Shown: positions 63,412 through 64,000 of the stretch, piece by piece | Numbering within the stretch: position 1 is the stretch's first letter | How the letters are laid out: each line of letters begins with the position of its first letter | Assembly (NCBI RefSeq): GCF_020010925.1 | Contig: NZ_JAGJBZ010000002.1 | Coordinates: forward strand, 2,294,001-2,358,000 | From: Streptomyces griseiscabiei | GTDB taxonomy: Bacteria > Actinomycetota > Actinomycetes > Streptomycetales > Streptomycetaceae | Direction: 5' to 3' | DNA: 64,000 nucleotides | Position numbers and translations under genes: made by a program | Notes under the pieces: model-generated | Databases searched by the model: none | Seen by the model: the letters and a program-made list of their open reading frames with translations, nothing else | What the model was told of the DNA's origin: nothing

Positions 63412-64000
63412 AGGTCCGAGAGCAGTTCGATGGCGGCCGGGGTGGCGGGATGCGGGTCGTCCCGCCACCAGGCCAGCCGCACGGCGATCGGCTCGGCGTC
63501 GCGCACCGGCCGGTAGACGACACCGGGCCGCCGGTACTGGTTGGCCGTCGACTCCGGGGTCACCCCGACGGCCCGGCCCGTGGCGATGGTGGTGAGCCAT
63601 TCGTCGACGTCGTGCGTCTTCTCGGTCGCGGGCCGGGAGCCGGGCGGCCACAGATCGGGGGTGGTCGTCCCGGTGCGGCGGTCCACCAGCAGGATGTGCC
63701 CGCTGAGATCGGCCAGCCGCACCGACCGGCGGCGGGCCAGCGGATCGTCGCTCGCCATCGCGCACATCCGCCGCTCCAGCCCGACGATCGCCGAGTCGAA
63801 CCGCCGGTCGTCCACCGCCCGCCGGACCACGGCGAGATCGCAGGAACCCTCCGCCAGCCCGGCCGTGGGGGAGTTGGTCCGCACGAACTGCAGATCCGTC
63901 TCCGGGTGCGCGGCGCCCCAGCGGCGCTGGAACGTCAATGTGTGCCGGCCCAGCGCCGACCAGGCGTAGCCGATCCGCAGCCGCACCTGGCCCGAGGCCA
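63396..64000 (-). CDS. LysR family regulator, C-terminal part (5' end outside window)
   Basis: The frame is open to the window edge. The visible 200 residues are the effector-binding domain, starting with the strand VRLRIGYAWSALGRHTLTF, continuing with GSCDLAVVRR, LSGHILLVDRR and VDEWLTTIATGRAVGVTPE. The helix-turn-helix lies beyond position 64000. It is convergent with the P450 operon and overlaps its last gene by 16 bp; it may sense the pathway compound, but its own promoter and any divergent partner are not visible here. Confidence 0.88.
   Translation of the reverse strand, partial: ASGQVRLRIGYAWSALGRHTLTFQRRWGAAHPETDLQFVRTNSPTAGLAEGSCDLAVVRRAVDDRRFDSAIVGLERRMCAMASDDPLARRRSVRLADLSGHILLVDRRTGTTTPDLWPPGSRPATEKTHDVDEWLTTIATGRAVGVTPESTANQYRRPGVVYRPVRDAEPIAVRLAWWRDDPHPATPAAIELLSDLYRSG

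Overview
The window is chromosomal DNA of a Streptomyces or very close relative. The evidence is very high GC with strong third-position GC bias, frequent GTG and TTG starts, ECF sigma/anti-sigma and SpoIIE-type signalling genes, actinobacterial-type glgA/glgC, and rmdA-like, succinate dehydrogenase and ornithine-lipid genes in an order that I recall (from memory, not checked) as that of the SCO0920-SCO0928 region of S. coelicolor. No rRNA, tRNA, CRISPR array, insertion sequence or prophage was recognised. The 5' gene (LytM-type peptidase) and the 3' gene (LysR regulator) are cut by the window edges.

Layout. 0-9 kb: peptidase end, DMT-type transporter, FhuF-like 2Fe-2S protein, glycogen/alpha-glucan genes glgA and glgC, a WS/DGAT acyltransferase, an odd zinc-knuckle SDR and a degenerate HD protein. 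9-20 kb: an orphan 56-residue peptide gene, a GNAT, an amidase, a lipase-maturation-factor membrane protein, a PAS-GAF-SpoIIE-HATPase phosphatase, an Fpg/Nei DNA glycosylase, an ECF sigma operon with its zinc anti-sigma factor, a universal stress protein and a Tat-exported polysaccharide deacetylase. 20-25 kb: an envelope block with class F sortase, two similar small secreted proteins, a DUF4239 protein, a proline-rich surface protein and a repeat-containing lipoprotein. 25-37 kb: a PF04672 methyltransferase translationally coupled to an rmdA-like c-di-GMP enzyme, a LysR regulator divergent from sdhCAB, a gene of unknown function, olsB/olsA-like ornithine lipid genes and a luciferase-like monooxygenase. 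37-51 kb: a 1,731-residue secreted enzyme with two GH43 modules, a tandem GNAT, a ferric-reductase/FMN_bind/ApbE operon divergent from a two-component system, and a second two-component system of the NarL type. 51-64 kb: a DUF1996 protein, an ADH/SDR pair behind a striking repeated operator, an orphan response regulator, and a six-gene oxidation operon (P450, 3Fe-4S ferredoxin, ferredoxin reductase, SDR, Baeyer-Villiger monooxygenase, double beta-propeller) followed by a convergent LysR gene.

How the genes work together. The clearest functional units are glgA-glgC (ADP-glucose and alpha-glucan synthesis), sdhCAB (menaquinone-linked succinate oxidation or fumarate reduction), olsBA (ornithine lipid), the ApbE-served flavin electron-transfer operon, and the 56.2-63.4 kb operon. 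The last has the logic hydroxylate, oxidise to ketone, insert oxygen to ester or lactone, then possibly hydrolyse. It looks like a pathway for an alicyclic or terpenoid compound whose substrate cannot be read from the sequence; it is the best candidate for an undescribed system.

Seven full or partial copies of one GC-rich inverted repeat lie only in gaps between genes, and several strong hairpin terminators separate transcription units. Function calls rest on motifs read by eye; no database search was possible.
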